DNA of 64,000 nucleotides from assembly GCA_945861535.1 (NCBI GenBank), contig CAMAUZ010000020.1:1-64000 (forward strand). The letters are read 5' to 3'. This stretch comes from Akkermansia muciniphila. Its GTDB lineage: Bacteria > Verrucomicrobiota > Verrucomicrobiia > Limisphaerales > BJHT01. Positions 62,739 to 64,000 of this stretch are shown piece after piece. The notes beneath the pieces were generated by a model. That model was not told where the DNA came from. It did no database searches and was given only the letters and a program-made list of their open reading frames with translations. The position numbers and the translations under genes were made by a program. How positions within the stretch are numbered: position 1 is the stretch's first letter; every line of letters starts with the position of its first letter.

Positions 62739-64000
62739 TCAGGCTTCGCCGCTTTTGATGGCTTGGGCGAGCGTGCGACTGCGGTCGAGGATTTCCTTCA
62801 CTTTCCAGGTCAGGCCGTCGGTCTTGGTGATGCTGCGGATGCGCGGGTCGCAGTAGCGGCCGCGGAGGATGGCGGCGAGCTGGCCGAAGCCGTAGAGATT
62901 TTCGTCATTTAACTCGACCACGAAGATGTGGTGGAAGCCGCGGAAGACTTTCTCGAGGTCGTTGGGCAGCGGGTTGAGATGGCGGAGGTGCAGGCAGGAA
63001 ACGGCGTCGCCGACGGCGCGGGCGCGGTCCACGGCTTCGCGGAGCGGACCTTGGGCGCTGCCCCAGCCGACGAGGAGGATCTGGCCTTCGTCGGGGCCGT
63101 AGGTCTTCGGCACCGGCAGTTCCCACGAGAGCGCGCGCAGCTTGTTGCGGCGCTTGGCGTTCATCTTGACGTGCAGCGTGGGCGAGCCGGTGGGATGTCC
63201 GAGTTCGTCGTGTTCGAGACCGGTGACGACGGGATATTTGCCGCTGGCGACGCGGGTGCCCGGGGCCAGATGGCGGGTGATGCCGTCGGTGGTGTTCAAG
63301 TCGTAGGGCTTGTGATCCTGCACGGCGGTGAGGTCCGGCGAGATGTCCTGGCAGACAGCCTTCAAGTCGGGTTCATCGAAGGCCTCGATGCGCGTCGCGA
63401 TGCCCTGATCGGTGAGCAACAGCACGGGCGTGCTGTATTTGCGGGCAATGTTCACGGCCTCGATGGCGGCGTGGAAGCATTCCTCGACATTGGCCGGCGC
63501 AATCACCACGCGCGGGCTGTCACCGTGGCCGCCGAAGCACGCGATGTTCAGGTCGGACTGCTCGATGCTGGTCGGCATGCCAGTCGAGGGACCGCCGCGT
63601 TGCACGTCCACCACCACGAGGGGAATCTCGGCCATGACTGCCCAGCCGATGGCCTCGGTCTTGAGGGAAATGCCCGGGCCGCTGGAACCGGTCACCGCCA
63701 CGCGACCCGCGTAACTGGCGCCGATGGCCATGGACACCGCGGCGAGTTCGTCTTCGCACTGAATGAATTCGCCGCCGTACTTTGGCAGCTCGCGCCGGAG
63801 CAATTCCATGATGTCCGACCACGGCGTGATTGGATAACCCGCGCCAAACCGCACGCCCGCCGCGATGAGGCCGAAGGCGAGCGCCTCGTTGCCGTTCATC
63901 ACGATCTGGGGGCGGGCCTTGGCTTCCGCCGGATAGAATTGGTACGTCTTGAGCAGGTTCTCGAGGCTGTTGCTGTAGCCGGCGTTGAAGCAGGTGAGGG
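62739..64000 (-). CDS. korA: 2-oxoacid:ferredoxin oxidoreductase alpha subunit (5' part beyond window)
   Basis: The frame is open from 62739 to the window edge (420 codons visible), so the start is not in view. The internal GTG/ATG at 63902/63899 is not the start: upstream codons read GYSNSLENLLKTYQFYPAEA, matching the linker after the gamma domain of fused gamma-alpha KorA. The alpha part has GNEALAFGLIAAGVRFGAGY followed by PITPWSDIM (the YPITP motif), GSSGPGISLKTEAIGWAVMA and VDVQRGGPSTGMPTSIEQSD. The gene is followed by korB and then the terminator. Confidence 0.92.
   Translation of the reverse strand, partial: LTCFNAGYSNSLENLLKTYQFYPAEAKARPQIVMNGNEALAFGLIAAGVRFGAGYPITPWSDIMELLRRELPKYGGEFIQCEDELAAVSMAIGASYAGRVAVTGSSGPGISLKTEAIGWAVMAEIPLVVVDVQRGGPSTGMPTSIEQSDLNIACFGGHGDSPRVVIAPANVEECFHAAIEAVNIARKYSTPVLLLTDQGIATRIEAFDEPDLKAVCQDISPDLTAVQDHKPYDLNTTDGITRHLAPGTRVASGKYPVVTGLEHDELGHPTGSPTLHVKMNAKRRNKLRALSWELPVPKTYGPDEGQILLVGWGSAQGPLREAVDRARAVGDAVSCLHLRHLNPLPNDLEKVFRGFHHIFVVELNDENLYGFGQLAAILRGRYCDPRIRSITKTDGLTWKVKEILDRSRTLAQAIKSGEA

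Overview
ORGANISM. The window is GC-rich, densely coding DNA most like a free-living Verrucomicrobiota (a Pedosphaera/Limisphaera- or Opitutus-like lineage); Planctomycetota is the main alternative. The pointers are three secreted FGly sulfatases, two DUF4838 proteins, a prepilin with an H-x9-DG tail, a PQQ-type propeller, a TPM protein with a Gly/Ser tail, an imuA-imuB-dnaE2 mutagenesis cassette and an archaeal-type 2-oxoacid:ferredoxin oxidoreductase. No rRNA, tRNA or CRISPR array was seen. Taxonomy is inferred from gene content only. LAYOUT. 1-7 kb: the 3' end of an IS630-like transposase at the edge, two solute-binding proteins without transporter genes, a hybrid histidine kinase, a single-domain response regulator, and a DHp-like/REC/class III cyclase protein split by an apparent frameshift. 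7-15 kb: a minus-strand SOS mutagenesis cassette, imuA-imuB-dnaE2 followed by an overlapping GIY-YIG nuclease gene; the gaps between its genes and two of the genes themselves are loaded with palindromic repeats. 15-34 kb: glycan-degradation and surface genes (three sulfatases, a GH43/GH130-like propeller, two DUF4838 proteins, a PQQ-like propeller, a HEAT-repeat protein, a coiled-coil protein, an amber-interrupted prepilin) with a HEPN/MNT toxin-antitoxin pair between them. 34-43 kb: an SUI1 factor, a fatty-acid desaturase, acetyl-CoA synthetase, and a CHASE2-PAS hybrid kinase operon. 43-54 kb: a secreted FAD oxidoreductase, a TPM protein, small membrane/DUF4230 proteins, a trypsin-like protease, an aspartyl/asparaginyl hydroxylase-like protein, a TlpA-like thioredoxin, an SH3-like protein and a sugar-phosphate isomerase. 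54-64 kb: a DHPS-like protein, purC, a XerC/D recombinase whose 3' end is tandemly duplicated together with the convergent zinc-ribbon gene, a rhodanese, trxB and korB-korA (korA runs off the window). MOST UNUSUAL FEATURE. About ten families of short dispersed fold-back repeats without any transposase fill nearly every gene gap. Some lie in frame inside dnaE2 and the GIY-YIG gene, much as Rickettsia palindromic elements do. Several families recur tens of kb apart in this one window. HOW GENES MAY WORK TOGETHER. The first cluster looks like a periplasmic ligand-sensing pathway ending in a cyclic-nucleotide output; the SOS cassette gives damage-induced translesion synthesis with an added nuclease; the sulfatases, propeller and DUF4838 proteins would act on sulfated glycans outside the cytoplasm. 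Gene ends were read directly from stop codons. Many starts were moved to internal ATG/GTG codons where a signal peptide or conserved domain begins.
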